The translations under genes and the position numbers were made by a program. The notes under the pieces were generated by a model that ran no database searches, was not told where the DNA came from, and saw nothing but the letters and a program-made list of their open reading frames with translations. Below, piece after piece: positions 43,379 to 53,158 of a stretch of DNA of 64,000 nucleotides. Source of the DNA: Streptomyces cadmiisoli (GTDB lineage: Bacteria > Actinomycetota > Actinomycetes > Streptomycetales > Streptomycetaceae); contig NZ_CP030073.1 of the NCBI RefSeq assembly GCF_003261055.1, positions 3,286,001 through 3,350,000 on the forward strand, in the 5' to 3' direction. The stretch's first letter is position 1. Each line of letters begins with the position of its first letter.

Positions 43379-44023
43379 TCACTCGGGCGTTTCCTCGAGC
43401 GCGTGGCCCACCAGGGCCAGCAAGGTCTCGATCACCGAGATCCGACGCCGCGCATCCATGACCATGACAGGTATGTGCTGCGGGATCGTGAGGGCTTCGC
43501 GCACGTCGTTCGGCTCGAACAGCTCGGTGCCGTCGAAGTGGTTGACCGCGACGACGTACGGCAGACCGCAGCTCTCGAAGTAGTCGAGCGCCGGGAAGCA
43601 GTCCTTCAGCCGGCGGGTGTCGGCCATCACCACCGCGCCGATGGCGCCGCGCACCAGGTCGTCCCACATGAACCAGAACCGCTGCTGGCCGGGTGTGCCG
43701 AACAGGTAGAGCACCAGGTCGTCGTCGAGCGTGAGCCGGCCGAAGTCCATGGCCACGGTGGTGGTCAGCTTCTCCGGTGTGGCCGTGAGGTCGTCGGTGT
43801 CCTCACTGGCCTGGGTCATCAGCGCCTCGGTCTGGAGCGGTGTGATCTCCGAGACCGCGGTGACCAGCGTGGTCTTGCCCACGCCGAAGCCGCCCGCGAC
43901 GACGATCTTCGTGGCGACCGGAGCGCGACTGCGGTCCGTCTGCCAGGACTTGAGCTCCTCGTCGGACTCGACGAGTGCGGACACGCCGAAGGAGGAGTCG
44001 GCGTCAGAGACGACGGAGTCCAC
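43379..44023 (-). CDS. cvnD: Conservon small GTPase CvnD
   Basis: A 214-residue Ras-like GTPase of the MglA/CvnD group. GGFGVGKTT (44-52) is the P-loop, DDLVLYLFGTPGQQRF the switch II region and NHFDG replaces the usual NKxD. It cycles on the inner membrane as the output of the conservon complex. GTG 44023 overlaps cvnC by 20 nt, with AAAGGG upstream. Together with cvnABC it forms a complete conservon. Confidence 0.93.
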   Translation of the reverse strand: MDSVVSDADSSFGVSALVESDEELKSWQTDRSRAPVATKIVVAGGFGVGKTTLVTAVSEITPLQTEALMTQASEDTDDLTATPEKLTTTVAMDFGRLTLDDDLVLYLFGTPGQQRFWFMWDDLVRGAIGAVVMADTRRLKDCFPALDYFESCGLPYVVAVNHFDGTELFEPNDVREALTIPQHIPVMVMDARRRISVIETLLALVGHALEETPE

Positions 44024-44423
44024 TCAGCACCCTTTCCAGCAGTGCGCGGTCCGGCCGGCCCGTGCCGTGCGCGGTCCCGGTTCCGTACACACGGATCTTT
44101 CCCTGGTCCGCGAGGTCGCTCAGGAGCACCCGGACCACGCCGAGCGGCATCTTCAGCAGCGCGGCGATCTCGGCCACCGTACGCATCCGGCGGCACAGTT
44201 CGACGATGGCCCTCATCTCCGGCATGACCCGGGTGGTGAGGGAGCCGTTCGTCAGTTCCTTGCGCTCCTCGGGCGCGTCCAGCGCCGCGGTGCTCGACAC
44301 GAACGTCTCGACCAGCAGCACGTGCCCGAAGCGGGTACGGCCGCCGGTCAGCGAGTAGGGGCGCACCCGGGCGGGCCTGCGGTCACCGCCGCGCACGGGA
44401 AGCTTCTTGGGCGTACTGCTCAT
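44004..44423 (-). CDS. cvnC: Conservon DUF742 protein CvnC
   Basis: A 139-residue winged-helix-like DUF742 protein. RVRPYSLTGGRTR, the middle TTRVMPEMRAIVELCRRMRTVAEIAALLKMPLGVVRVLLSDLADQGKIRV and the C-terminal DRALLERVLSGLRRL are characteristic. In conservons CvnC binds the complex through CvnB or CvnD. Overlaps cvnB by 4 nt. Confidence 0.93.
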   Translation of the reverse strand: MSSTPKKLPVRGGDRRPARVRPYSLTGGRTRFGHVLLVETFVSSTAALDAPEERKELTNGSLTTRVMPEMRAIVELCRRMRTVAEIAALLKMPLGVVRVLLSDLADQGKIRVYGTGTAHGTGRPDRALLERVLSGLRRL

Positions 44424-44923
44424 CGGTCACTCCCCGTAGGTTCGGACTCCAGGGATTTTCGGAGCTCGCTGCGGAGTTCGGGCGTCAGGACGTGGCCGGC
44501 ACGGCCGACGAACAGCGCCATGTGGTACGCCACGACGCTCATGTCGCAGTCCGCTGAGCCGTGCACGCCGAGCAGCGAGCCGTCGCTGATCGACATCACG
44601 AACAGGCTGCCCTCGTCCATGGCCACCATGGTGTGCTTGACCCCGCCGGAGTCCATCAGCTTCGACGCGCCGATGGTCAGGCTGCCGATGCCGGAGACGA
44701 TGGTGGCGAGGTCGGCGGAGGAGCCGCGCGGGCCGGAGGGGGTGTCCTCGCGGGACTTGCGGGCCTCCTCGTTCCGGCCGGAGTCGGAGGAGAGCAGCAG
44801 CAGACCGTCGGAGGAGACCACCGCGACCATGAGGAGGCCGGGCACCTCCTCGACGAGGTTCGTCAGCAGCCAGTGCAGATTGCGGGCCTCACTGCTCAGT
44901 CCGAAGGTACTGGGCGCGGTCAA
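44420..44923 (-). CDS. cvnB: Conservon roadblock/LC7 protein CvnB
   Basis: A 167-residue roadblock/LC7-fold protein, the MglB-like partner of the CvnD GTPase. It contains NLHWLLTNLVEEVPGLLMVAVVSSDGLLLLSS and DLATIVSGIGSLTIGASKLM. An insertion of about 25 polar residues (45-70) separates the first two strands. ATG 44923 overlaps the cvnA stop and the gene ends overlapping cvnC by 4 nt. Confidence 0.93.
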   Translation of the reverse strand: MTAPSTFGLSSEARNLHWLLTNLVEEVPGLLMVAVVSSDGLLLLSSDSGRNEEARKSREDTPSGPRGSSADLATIVSGIGSLTIGASKLMDSGGVKHTMVAMDEGSLFVMSISDGSLLGVHGSADCDMSVVAYHMALFVGRAGHVLTPELRSELRKSLESEPTGSDR

Positions 44924-47751
44924 CTGCTTGCCTCCTCGACGGTGCCCCCCGTGGCTTCCTCGGCTTGTGCGTGTGCGCTCGCGGTCCCGGCCGCGTCCGG
45001 CGTGCCGGTCCCGGGCGCCCGCTCGGCGATCTCCGCCTCGACGTCCCGGCGACCGGCCTCCGCCCCCCGGCGGAAGCCGCCGAGGCGGCGACGCAGCGCC
45101 TCGGCGTCGACGGATCCGCTGCGCGGCTTGGGCGCCGCGGCCGGTGCGGTGATCTTCGGGGTGCGCTTGGGCAGCCCCTTGTCGGTGACGGGCCCGTCCC
45201 CCTCGTCGGGGACGCGTTCATGGCTGTCGGGGCCGATGGCGTAGGGATCGGCGGGCGGCTCGGTGCCGGCCTCGCCGGTGGTGTACGCCGTGGCCGCGGC
45301 CGGCGGCGCGGAGGCCTGCTCGGGGAGGAAGAGTTCCATCGTGGTCTCGGCGGGCGCCTCGGGCGGGGGCGCCGTCCGCCGCGGCGGAGCGCTCCGCCGC
45401 ACGTGCTCCCCGGTCTCCGCGGTCTCGGCGGTCTCCCGGCCCTCGTGCCCGGCGTCCTCCGCCGCCCGCTGCTCCGCGGGCTCGGTCTCTTCCGCGGCCC
45501 GCTCCCGGACGGCCTTCTCCGCCAGTGCGACCAGCGGGTCCTCGCCCTTGGCCCGGCCGCGCAGGACGTTGGAGTTGGCCTCGGCGTCGGCGCCCGGCAG
45601 GGAGACGGCGTAGGTGCCGTCGGAGGGCGACGAGGCGGCCGGAACGGCGGTGCCCGGCACGGCGGCCAGGAGTGTGTCGGGCAGCACGACGACGGCCGCG
45701 ATCCCGCCCTGCTTCTGCTCGCGCAGCTGGACCCGCACCCCGTGCCGGTGGGCGAGCCGGGCGACGACGTACAGGCCGAGCCCGAGCCCGTCCTCGCCCT
45801 CCTGGTCGTAGGTGGCCTCGGGGTCGAAGTCGGCGAGACGGCCGTTGAGGCGGCTCATCCGCTCCTCGGTCATGCCGATGCCCTCGTCCTGGACGGAGAG
45901 CATGACCTCGCCGTTCTCCAGGAGCCAGCCGGAGACCTCCACCGGCAGGTCCGGCGGGGAGAACGCGGTGGCGTTCTCCATGAGTTCGGCGAGCAGGTGC
46001 GACAGGTCGTCGGCGGCGAACCCGGCGATGTGCGCGTGCGGCGGCAGGGCGGCGATCCGGACCCGCTCGTAGCGCTCGATCTCGCTGACCGCGGCCCGTA
46101 CGACGTCGACCATCGGCACGGACCCGGCGTGCTGCTGGACGTGCTCGGCTCCGGCCAGCACCAGCAGGTTCTCGCTGTGCCGGCGCATGACGGTGGCGAA
46201 GTGGTCGAGCTTGAACAGGGTGGCGAGCCGGTCGGGGTCCTGCTCGCGCTCCTCCAGGCCCTCGATGACGCCGAGCTGCCGCTCGACCAGGCCGAGGGTG
46301 CGCAGCGCGAGGTTGACGAAGGTGCCGCCGATGCTCTCGCGCAGCCGCTCCAGCTGGGCGGCGGACTCCGCGAGTTCGGTGCGCAGTTCCTCGCGGGCGT
46401 CGGCCATCTTCTGCCGCTGCCCGACCAGGTGCCTGCGGTCGGACTCCAGTGTGGTCAGGCGTTCGTGCACCGAGACGGCCTGCGCGTGCAGGGCGTTGAC
46501 GGAGCGGACCACCTGCGCGAACTCGTCGTTGCGGCCGGTGAACTTCACCGGCTCCGCGGCGGACGGGTCCTCGGCGCCGGCCAGCCGGGCCGAGCCGATC
46601 CGCAGCACGGCGAGCGGGCGGGTGAGGCTGCGGGCCATACCGGTGGCGACGCCGACGGCGAGCAGCATCAGCGCGCCGAGGATCGCGATCCGGATCTCCA
46701 GCTCGGTGACGTCGTCGTCGCGCAGCGCCTCCAGGTCGTCGACGCGGCGCTCGTAGAGCGCGGACTCGACGCCGCGCATGGTGTCGACGCGGGCGGAGAG
46801 GGCGGCGCCCAGCCGCTCGCGGTTGGTGCCGAGTTCGGCGTCGGAGAGGGTGGGCGCGTCGGTGAGCGCGGCGAGGTACTTGTCCGCGGAGTTGACCTCG
46901 GGGCCGGTGACCGTGGAGTCGTAGGAGGCGCGCGCGGCCTTGGTCGCGGTGTCCTGGAAGTCGGCCAGGGCCGCCTCGGAACGCAGCCGGGCCTGCATGG
47001 CGGCCGCGGTGAGGGCGGCGCGCTGCTTGGTGTCGGCCTCCGTGGAGACGGTGGTCTCGGTCGGCAGCCCGGTGATCGGGTCGATGACCGTCTGGGTGGT
47101 GCGGGGCACGTTGAGCGCGGCGAGCAGCAGTCCGCGGGTGGCGGACGCCTGCTGCACGGCGGTGTCGAGCTCGGCCAGCGCGTACGCGCCGGAGCCCGCA
47201 CGGGGCGGCAGCTGCTCGGCCAGTTCCTCGGCGAGCCGGTGCAGTTCGTCGATGGCGTCGGAGTAGGCCTCGTGCGCTTCGAGGGCGGTGCTCTTCCCGG
47301 TCAGCGCCGCCCTGCGCACGGACGCGATCTCGTCGAGGCCGGCCCGCAGCGAGGCGGGGGTCCCGGTGTCGGCGCGCAGTTCCTCCACCTGCCGGTCGAC
47401 CCGCGCGCTGCGCTGCTCGGAGGGCGCCTGGGCCTTGGGGCGGCCCGCCGCGATGTAGGGGGTGACCTCGTCGCGTTCGTCGGCGAGCGAGTGCGCGAGG
47501 ACCAGGGCGTCCTTGGTCTGCCCGGCCAGCGTCACCAGGTTCTGGCTGTCGCTCAGCTGCTCCGAGGCGGCGATGACCGAGGGGGTTCCGGCCCCGGCGA
47601 TGGCGGCGGCCACCACGGCGACCGCCACGACGAGCCGATTGCGTACCTTGGTCGGACGGCCCCTGCCGACAGGGGGATGCTCCGCGCCCCCCTCGGAGGC
47701 CGTCTGCTTGCCTGTGCGCCGAGGCCTCGTCTTCTGCACCGGTGCTCGCAT
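44920..47751 (-). CDS. cvnA: Conservon sensor histidine-kinase-like CvnA
   Basis: A 943-residue membrane protein: cytoplasmic basic N-terminus, helix at about 40-62, a helical nitrate-sensor-type outer domain to about 360, second helix near 365-385, HAMP, coiled coil and an ATPase domain with LAELMENATAFSPP, DEGIGMT and GLGLYVVARLAHRHG. The typical phospho-acceptor block is replaced by LDHFATVMRRHSENLLVLAG, as in CvnA proteins that act by binding partners. The last ~280 residues are acidic, Pro/Ala-rich and disordered. ATG 47751 is best; codons further upstream are TTG only. Confidence 0.92.
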   Translation of the reverse strand: MRAPVQKTRPRRTGKQTASEGGAEHPPVGRGRPTKVRNRLVVAVAVVAAAIAGAGTPSVIAASEQLSDSQNLVTLAGQTKDALVLAHSLADERDEVTPYIAAGRPKAQAPSEQRSARVDRQVEELRADTGTPASLRAGLDEIASVRRAALTGKSTALEAHEAYSDAIDELHRLAEELAEQLPPRAGSGAYALAELDTAVQQASATRGLLLAALNVPRTTQTVIDPITGLPTETTVSTEADTKQRAALTAAAMQARLRSEAALADFQDTATKAARASYDSTVTGPEVNSADKYLAALTDAPTLSDAELGTNRERLGAALSARVDTMRGVESALYERRVDDLEALRDDDVTELEIRIAILGALMLLAVGVATGMARSLTRPLAVLRIGSARLAGAEDPSAAEPVKFTGRNDEFAQVVRSVNALHAQAVSVHERLTTLESDRRHLVGQRQKMADAREELRTELAESAAQLERLRESIGGTFVNLALRTLGLVERQLGVIEGLEEREQDPDRLATLFKLDHFATVMRRHSENLLVLAGAEHVQQHAGSVPMVDVVRAAVSEIERYERVRIAALPPHAHIAGFAADDLSHLLAELMENATAFSPPDLPVEVSGWLLENGEVMLSVQDEGIGMTEERMSRLNGRLADFDPEATYDQEGEDGLGLGLYVVARLAHRHGVRVQLREQKQGGIAAVVVLPDTLLAAVPGTAVPAASSPSDGTYAVSLPGADAEANSNVLRGRAKGEDPLVALAEKAVRERAAEETEPAEQRAAEDAGHEGRETAETAETGEHVRRSAPPRRTAPPPEAPAETTMELFLPEQASAPPAAATAYTTGEAGTEPPADPYAIGPDSHERVPDEGDGPVTDKGLPKRTPKITAPAAAPKPRSGSVDAEALRRRLGGFRRGAEAGRRDVEAEIAERAPGTGTPDAAGTASAHAQAEEATGGTVEEASS

Positions 47752-48113
47752 TCCTGACTCGTGTACCCATGGGCCCGGGTGACGTCCCGTCAACTGGTGT
47801 CCACACCCGGTGCGGTTCCGGTCCCCGACCCTCCCAGTGCCGGTGGGCGGTGATCATGCATCGGCTGACCCGCCACCCGAAGGAGTGAACATCGGAGGGG
47901 AGTTGGCGGGCAAGTTCCCGGCCGGCGCGCGTCGGCGCCGCACGGCGGGCCGGTTGGACTCGGACGGCGGGCTTTGGCAGTATTCGCCGCCACGTCTTCC
48001 CGGACTCCACCATTCCTGCCCAAATCCGGCGTCTGACCTGCGACGGTACGGCTGCTCGGCAACCGATCGCCCCCTACGGCGAACCTTGTGAAGGCCTCGT
48101 GCAGACTGGCCGG
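47752..48113. other. Divergent intergenic region upstream of the conservon and the PP2C-like gene
   Basis: A 362-nt region between divergent starts. No credible gene; short frames on both strands lack SD and domain content. It should hold the conservon promoter on the minus strand and the phosphatase promoter on the plus strand, but I can assign neither with confidence. A short ATGCAT palindrome lies near 47867. Confidence 0.4.
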
Positions 48114-48902
48114 ATGCGCACGGAACTTGTTTCGGAGCCGGGCGACCCGGCCCGCCCCAACGAGGACTTCGCGGGTGTCGGACTACCCGCCTGCGGACAG
48201 GGCGGTTCGCTCGTCGTGCTGGACGGGGTGACTCCGCCGAGCGGCGGGACGGGCTGTGTGCATTCCGTTCCCTGGTACACCGCGCGCCTCGGCGGGGCAC
48301 TGACCGAACTGACCGTTTCACTCCCGGATGTGCCGCTGGCCGAGGCCCTGGCCCGCGGCATCACGCGGACCGCCGAGGCACACCGGGCCACCTGTGACCT
48401 TTCTCACCCGCGCACCCCGCAGGCAACCGTGGTCCTCGTCCGCTGGTCCGGGGGCGGCGTCGAGTACCTCGTCCTGTCGGACTCGGCCCTCCTCGTCGAG
48501 TCCCCCGACGGCACGGTCACCCCGTACCTCGACGACCGCCTGTCCCGGCTGCCGCGCGCGAGCCTGGCCACCGACGCCCTGATCGACACCACGCTGCGCA
48601 ACAAGGAGGGCGGCTTCTTCACCGCGGCGGCCGATCCCTCGGTCGCCGGACGGGCGGTGACGGGGGTCCTGCCGCGCGCGGAGGTGCGAGCGCTGGCCGC
48701 GCTCACGGACGGGGCGGCCCGCTGGACGGAGAAGTTCCGGGAGGGCGACTGGACCGACCTGTTCGGCTTCGTCCGCAAGCAGGGTCCGCGGGCACTGGTG
48801 GACCGGGTGCGGGCGCTGGAGACGGCCGACGCCCAGGCGCGCGCGCATCTGGGCCGCAGCAAGACCCACGACGACGCGACGGTCGTCTACGTGGAGCCGT
48901 GA
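48114..48902 (+). CDS. PP2C-like protein phosphatase
   Basis: A 262-residue protein with the PP2C layout: early RPNEDFAG (aligns with the RxxNED metal motif), SLVVLDGVTPPSGG (DGxGG-like position, altered), VVLVRWSGGGVEYLVLSDS in place of the GDSR strand, ALTDGAARW (the usual TDG motif) and the late TKTHDDATVVYV (DD(N/A)-type motif). Several but not all metal Asp are in place, so it could be active with altered metal use. ATG 48114; divergent from cvnA. Substrates unknown. Confidence 0.75.
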   Translation: MRTELVSEPGDPARPNEDFAGVGLPACGQGGSLVVLDGVTPPSGGTGCVHSVPWYTARLGGALTELTVSLPDVPLAEALARGITRTAEAHRATCDLSHPRTPQATVVLVRWSGGGVEYLVLSDSALLVESPDGTVTPYLDDRLSRLPRASLATDALIDTTLRNKEGGFFTAAADPSVAGRAVTGVLPRAEVRALAALTDGAARWTEKFREGDWTDLFGFVRKQGPRALVDRVRALETADAQARAHLGRSKTHDDATVVYVEP

Positions 48903-48933
48903 CCGCGCCGGGCGGACCCGCCCGGCCGGTGCC

Positions 48934-49425
48934 CTACTTCTCCATCCCGGCGTTCAACTGGTGGAGCAGCCGGGCGAGTTCGGCGACCTCGCAGCGGTCC
49001 CAGTGGTCGAGCTTGCTGACGTAGCGCGCCCGGCGGGCCTCCCGGACCCGCTGCACCCGCGTGCGCCCCTCGTCGGTGAGGTGCACCAGCCAGGCGCGGC
49101 CGTCCGCCGGATCGGGTTCGCGGGCGACCAGGCCGAGGTCCTCCAGGGCACGCAGCTGACGGGACATGGTGGCCTTGCCGACACCGATGTAGGCGGCGAG
49201 TTCGGTGGCCCGCTGCCGGCCGCACTCGTCGAGCCGGACGAGCAGCCCGTAAGCGGCCGACTCCAGGTCGGGGTGGACCTCGCGGGCCATCTCGCCCTGG
49301 TTGGCGCGGGCCCGCCGCAGGAACACGGTCAGCTCGCGCTCCAGATCCAGGAACTCCTGGTCCACTTCGGTCGGCGACACACCGGATGCGCCCAGGTGTC
49401 CGTCGCCGTTTCCGTCCTCGTGCAC
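48934..49425 (-). CDS. MarR-family transcriptional regulator
   Basis: A 163-residue winged-helix regulator. ESAAYGLLVRLDECGRQRATELAAYIGVGKATMSRQLRALEDLGLVAREPDPADGRAWLVHLTDEGRTRVQRV is the classic MarR DNA-binding domain with recognition helix and wing. GTG 49425 is chosen because AGGGGA lies about 6-10 nt upstream and the longer open frame upstream is low-complexity. It is convergent to the phosphatase gene by 31 nt. Ligand unknown. Confidence 0.85.
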   Translation of the reverse strand: MHEDGNGDGHLGASGVSPTEVDQEFLDLERELTVFLRRARANQGEMAREVHPDLESAAYGLLVRLDECGRQRATELAAYIGVGKATMSRQLRALEDLGLVAREPDPADGRAWLVHLTDEGRTRVQRVREARRARYVSKLDHWDRCEVAELARLLHQLNAGMEK

Positions 49426-49728
49426 GTCAGTCCCCTGCTCCGGTTTCCCGATCCTGAAAGTCCTCGCCGGCCGTCGGCATCGCCGCAGCGTGGTCAGTAT
49501 TTCGCAGGCGGGCACCCTCGGCAGCGCCCGGAGCCGTCCGCTCCGCCCCTGCGCCGCGTCGGCCGGCCCCTCGTACGACCCTCGTACGCCCCGTCGGCCC
49601 GCCCTCCGTACGACCCTCGTGTGCCCGTCGCCCGCGCCCGCCCTCGCCCGCCCTCGCCCGGCCCGCCGTACGGCGAAGGCCCGGGCCTCCCTCACGGGAC
49701 CCGGGCCTCCACTGTCCGATCACGTCCG
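49426..49728. other. Intergenic region between lon and the MarR gene, with short repeats
   Basis: About 300 nt without a gene. CGTACGACCCTCGT occurs twice, at 49572-49585 and 49607-49620, 35 nt apart. GGCCCGGGCC palindromes near 49679-49688 and 49698-49707 flank a short spacer and could fold as the lon terminator, since lon ends at 49729 on the minus strand. The MarR promoter is presumably in this area. Confidence 0.5.
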
Positions 49729-52152
49729 TCACGCCGCGACCGGAACCTCCGGCGCCGCGCCGTTCGTGGCCGGCGACAGCGCCAGTTCCAGGACCTGCCG
49801 GACGTCGGTCACGGCGTGGACGTCGAGCTTGTCCAGCACCTCGGCCGGGACGTCGTCCAGGTCGGGCTCGTTGCGCTTGGGGATGATCACGGTCGTGACA
49901 CCCGCGCGGTGCGCGGCGAGCAGCTTCTGCTTCACGCCGCCGATGGGCAGGACGCGACCGGTCAGCGACACCTCACCGGTCATCGCCACATCGGTGCGCA
50001 CCGGCCGGCCGGAGAGCAGCGAGGCCAGCGCGGTCGTCATGGTGATGCCCGCGCTCGGGCCGTCCTTCGGCACCGCGCCCGCCGGGAAGTGGATGTGCAC
50101 GCCCCGGTCCTTCAGGTCGGCGACCGGCAGTTCGAGCTCGGCGCCGCGGCTGCGCAGGAAGCTCAGCGCGATCTGCGCCGACTCCTTCATCACGTCGCCC
50201 AGCTGACCGGTCAGGGTCAGTCCCGCGCCGCCGGTCTCCGGGTCGGCCAGCGACGCCTCGACGAACAGGACGTCTCCGCCGGCGCCGGTCACCGCCAGTC
50301 CGGTCGCGACACCCGGCACCGCCGTACGCCGCTCGGCCGGGTCCTGGGCGGACTCGGGCACATGGTGCGGCCGGCCGATCAGAGCGCGCAGGTCGCCGTC
50401 CGTGACGGTGAACGGCAGCTCCCGCTCGCCCAGCTCGTGCTCGGCGGCCACCTTGCGCAGCAGCCGGGCGACGGACCGCTCCAGGTTGCGCACACCCGCC
50501 TCGCGCGTGTACTCGCCGGCCAGCTTGCGCAGCGCGCTCTCGTCGAGCGTCACCTCGTGCTCGGCCAGCCCGGCGCGCTCCAGCTGGCGCGGCACCAGGT
50601 GGTCACGGGCGATGACGACCTTCTCGTCCTCGGTGTAACCGTCCAGCCGGACCAGCTCCATACGGTCGAGCAGGGCCTCCGGGATGGCCTCCAGGACGTT
50701 GGCGGTGGCGAGGAAGACGACGTCGGACAGGTCGAGTTCGACTTCCAGGTAGTGGTCGCGGAAGGTGTGGTTCTGCGCCGGGTCGAGCACCTCGAGGAGG
50801 GCCGCGGCGGGGTCGCCGCGGAAGTCGGAACCGACCTTGTCGATCTCGTCCAGGAGCACCACCGGGTTCATGGAACCGGCCTCCTTGACCGCGCGCACGA
50901 TCCGGCCCGGCAGCGCGCCGACGTAGGTACGCCGGTGACCGCGGATCTCGGCCTCGTCGCGGACGCCGCCGAGGGCGACGCGCACGAACTTGCGGCCCAT
51001 GGCGTGCGCCACCGACTCACCGAGGCTCGTCTTTCCGACGCCGGGCGGGCCCACCAGCGCGAGCACGGCACCGCCGCGCCGCCCGCCGACGACACCCAGG
51101 CCCCGGTCGCTGCGCCGCTTGCGCACCGCCAGGTACTCGGTGATCCGCTCCTTGACGTCCTCCAGACCCGCGTGCTCGGCGTCCAGGACCGTCTTGGCGC
51201 CCCGGATGTCGTACGCGTCCTCGGTCCGCTCGTTCCAGGGCAGTTCGAGCACGGTGTCGAGCCAGGTGCGGATCCAGGAGCCCTCCGGCGACTGGTCGCT
51301 GGCCCGCTCCAGCTTGTCGACCTCCTTGAGAGCGGCCTCACGGACCTTCTCGGGCAGGTCGGCGGCCTCCACGCGGGCGCGGTAGTCGTCGGACTCCTCG
51401 CCCTCCTGCTCTCCGTTCAGCTCGCGCAGTTCCTTGCGGACGGCTTCCAGCTGGCGCCGCAGCAGGAACTCGCGCTGCTGCTTGTCGACGCCCTCCTGGA
51501 CGTCCTTGGCGATGGTCTCGGCGACGTCCTGCTCCGCGAGGTGGTCGCGCAGCTGCCGGGTGGCGAGCTTCAGCCGGGCGACGGGTTCGGCCGTCTCCAG
51601 CAGTTCGATCTTCTGGTCGAGGGTGAGGAAGGGCGAGTACCCGGAGTTGTCGGCCAGGGCCGACACGTCGTCGATGGCCTGCACCCGGTCGACGACCTGC
51701 CAGGCGCCGCGCTTCTTCAACCAGGCGGCGGCGAGCGCCTTGTACTCCTTGACCAGCTCGGAGACGTGCCCGGGCAGCGGCTCCGGCACGCTCTCGTCGA
51801 TCCGGGTGCCCTCGACCCACAGGGCCGCGCCCGGCCCGGTCGTCCCGGCGCCGATCCGCACGCGTCCCCGGCCCCGGATCAGGGCTCCGGGGTCGCCGTC
51901 GGCGAGCCGCCCGACCTGTTCCACGGTGCCGAGCACACCGGTGCCCGCGTACGTCCCGTCGATCCTGGGCACCAGCAGGACCCTGGGCTTTCCGGGCTCG
52001 GAGCGGGCAGCGGCCTGCGCTGCCTCCACCGCGGCCCGCACATCGGCGTCGCTCAGGTCCAGCGGGACCACCATTCCGGGCAGCACGACCTCGTCGTCGA
52101 GCGGCAGCACGGGCAGGGCGAGCGGTGTGAACGCCGTGGACTCAGCAGCCAT
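49729..52152 (-). CDS. lon: ATP-dependent protease Lon
   Basis: An 807-residue LonA protease degrading damaged and regulatory proteins. The N-terminal substrate domain starts [24 protein letters not shown]+ Walker A GPPGVGKT is near 366 with the LDEIDKVG Walker B, and the Ser-Lys dyad lies in PKDGPSAG (near 697) and [17 protein letters not shown] 52152 is preceded by AAGGGGAG; an upstream in-frame start would lack an SD. An HspR HAIR element (52175-52193) and a ClgR-like site (52227-52240) lie upstream, so heat shock and ClgR control are predicted. Confidence 0.95.
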   Translation of the reverse strand: MAAESTAFTPLALPVLPLDDEVVLPGMVVPLDLSDADVRAAVEAAQAAARSEPGKPRVLLVPRIDGTYAGTGVLGTVEQVGRLADGDPGALIRGRGRVRIGAGTTGPGAALWVEGTRIDESVPEPLPGHVSELVKEYKALAAAWLKKRGAWQVVDRVQAIDDVSALADNSGYSPFLTLDQKIELLETAEPVARLKLATRQLRDHLAEQDVAETIAKDVQEGVDKQQREFLLRRQLEAVRKELRELNGEQEGEESDDYRARVEAADLPEKVREAALKEVDKLERASDQSPEGSWIRTWLDTVLELPWNERTEDAYDIRGAKTVLDAEHAGLEDVKERITEYLAVRKRRSDRGLGVVGGRRGGAVLALVGPPGVGKTSLGESVAHAMGRKFVRVALGGVRDEAEIRGHRRTYVGALPGRIVRAVKEAGSMNPVVLLDEIDKVGSDFRGDPAAALLEVLDPAQNHTFRDHYLEVELDLSDVVFLATANVLEAIPEALLDRMELVRLDGYTEDEKVVIARDHLVPRQLERAGLAEHEVTLDESALRKLAGEYTREAGVRNLERSVARLLRKVAAEHELGERELPFTVTDGDLRALIGRPHHVPESAQDPAERRTAVPGVATGLAVTGAGGDVLFVEASLADPETGGAGLTLTGQLGDVMKESAQIALSFLRSRGAELELPVADLKDRGVHIHFPAGAVPKDGPSAGITMTTALASLLSGRPVRTDVAMTGEVSLTGRVLPIGGVKQKLLAAHRAGVTTVIIPKRNEPDLDDVPAEVLDKLDVHAVTDVRQVLELALSPATNGAAPEVPVAA

Positions 52153-52174
52153 GATCTCCCCTTCGGCAGTCAAG

Positions 52175-52193
52175 TTGAGTTATGCCGACTCAA
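52175..52193. promoter_or_regulatory. HAIR element (HspR operator) upstream of lon
   Basis: TTGAGT-N7-ACTCAA is a near-exact match to the HspR-associated inverted repeat CTTGAGT-N7-ACTCAAG. It lies 23-41 nt upstream of the lon start. In S. coelicolor HspR represses lon along with the dnaK operon and clpB, so heat-shock derepression is expected. Confidence 0.88.
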
Positions 52194-52226
52194 TGCTCGT
52201 GAGCCGCCGAATGTTCCCCGGGACTC

Positions 52227-52240
52227 GTTCGCTCTGAGCG
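52227..52240. promoter_or_regulatory. ClgR-like activator site upstream of lon
   Basis: GTTCGC-TCTGA-GCG fits the ClgR consensus GTTCGC-N5-GCG exactly. It lies 75-88 nt upstream of the lon start, beyond the HAIR element. ClgR activates clpP1P2 and lon in Streptomyces. The site is therefore a plausible activator position with HspR repressing nearer the gene. Confidence 0.8.
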
Positions 52241-52367
52241 ATCGGGCCGCCACAGGCACGCACACCCCGGCCGTCCCCCTGGGCGACACGCCCCTCGCCC
52301 TGCTCAGGGCGACACCCCCTCGCCTTGTTCCGTCAACATCCCGTTGGAGAAGTGCCAGGATGGGCCG

Positions 52368-53045
52368 ATGTCCACCACGTACGACATCCCCGAAGTCCTG
52401 GACCGTCGTGAGGGCCCCCACGGCGAGGTGGTGCTGCGCCGCCACGGCTCCGTGCTCCAGATCATCGCCAACGGCTGCTTCCTGATGGACACCTCCGACG
52501 GCCGGTCCGAGCGGCTGCTGGTCGACGCGGCGCTGAACGCGCTGGACGACCGCCCCGCACCCCGCGTCCTGATCGGCGGACTCGGTGTCGGCTTCTCGCT
52601 CGCACACGCCGCGGCGAACCCCCGGTGGGGCGGGATCACGGTGGTCGAGCGGGAACGCGCCGTCATCGACTGGCATCTCGACGGACCCCTTTCGGGGGTC
52701 TCGCGCGACGCCCTCGCGGACGGTCGTACGCAAATCGTCGAAGCGGATCTGGTGGATTACGTCAATGAGACTTCCGACACGTTCGACGCCCTGTGCCTGG
52801 ACATCGACAACGGGCCCGGCTGGACCGTCACGGACGGCAATGCGGGGCTGTACTCGATGGCCGGACTGGCAAGCTGCGCAAGGGTGTTGAGGCCGGACGG
52901 GGTGCTCGCCGTTTGGTCGGCGCAACCCTCCCCGGAATTTGAAGGAACCTTGTGGAATGCCGGTTTCCGGCATGTGCGTACCGAAGAGATCCCCGTTGCC
53001 CGGGGCGTACCCGACATCGTGCATCTCGCCGTCCGACCTGGATAG
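52368..53045 (+). CDS. Spermidine-synthase-like SAM/aminopropyl-fold protein
   Basis: A 225-residue Rossmann methyltransferase-fold protein of the SpeE-like kind. RVLIGGLGVGFSLAHAA is the nucleotide-binding motif, ITVVERERAVIDWH the acidic second strand, DALCLDIDNGPGW motif IV-like and the end is a short strand pair. It lacks the full SpeE tetra-residue substrate site, so methylation or an unrelated role is possible. ATG 52368, weak SD. Divergent from lon with 215 nt between starts. Codon use is slightly less GC-biased than its neighbours. Confidence 0.75.
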   Translation: MSTTYDIPEVLDRREGPHGEVVLRRHGSVLQIIANGCFLMDTSDGRSERLLVDAALNALDDRPAPRVLIGGLGVGFSLAHAAANPRWGGITVVERERAVIDWHLDGPLSGVSRDALADGRTQIVEADLVDYVNETSDTFDALCLDIDNGPGWTVTDGNAGLYSMAGLASCARVLRPDGVLAVWSAQPSPEFEGTLWNAGFRHVRTEEIPVARGVPDIVHLAVRPG

Positions 53046-53158
53046 CCGAGCTGCGGTGACTCCCCGTACCCTGCTTGCCTGACGCGGATCGTTCAAGCGT
53101 CGAACGCAGTCATGGGATCACCCCACGGATTCCGGAAAGCACACTTCAGGGGCGGGCG

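Noticed and set aside
47810..48091. 93-aa plus-strand frame in the conservon intergenic region
   Set aside because: Low-complexity, no SD and no domain.
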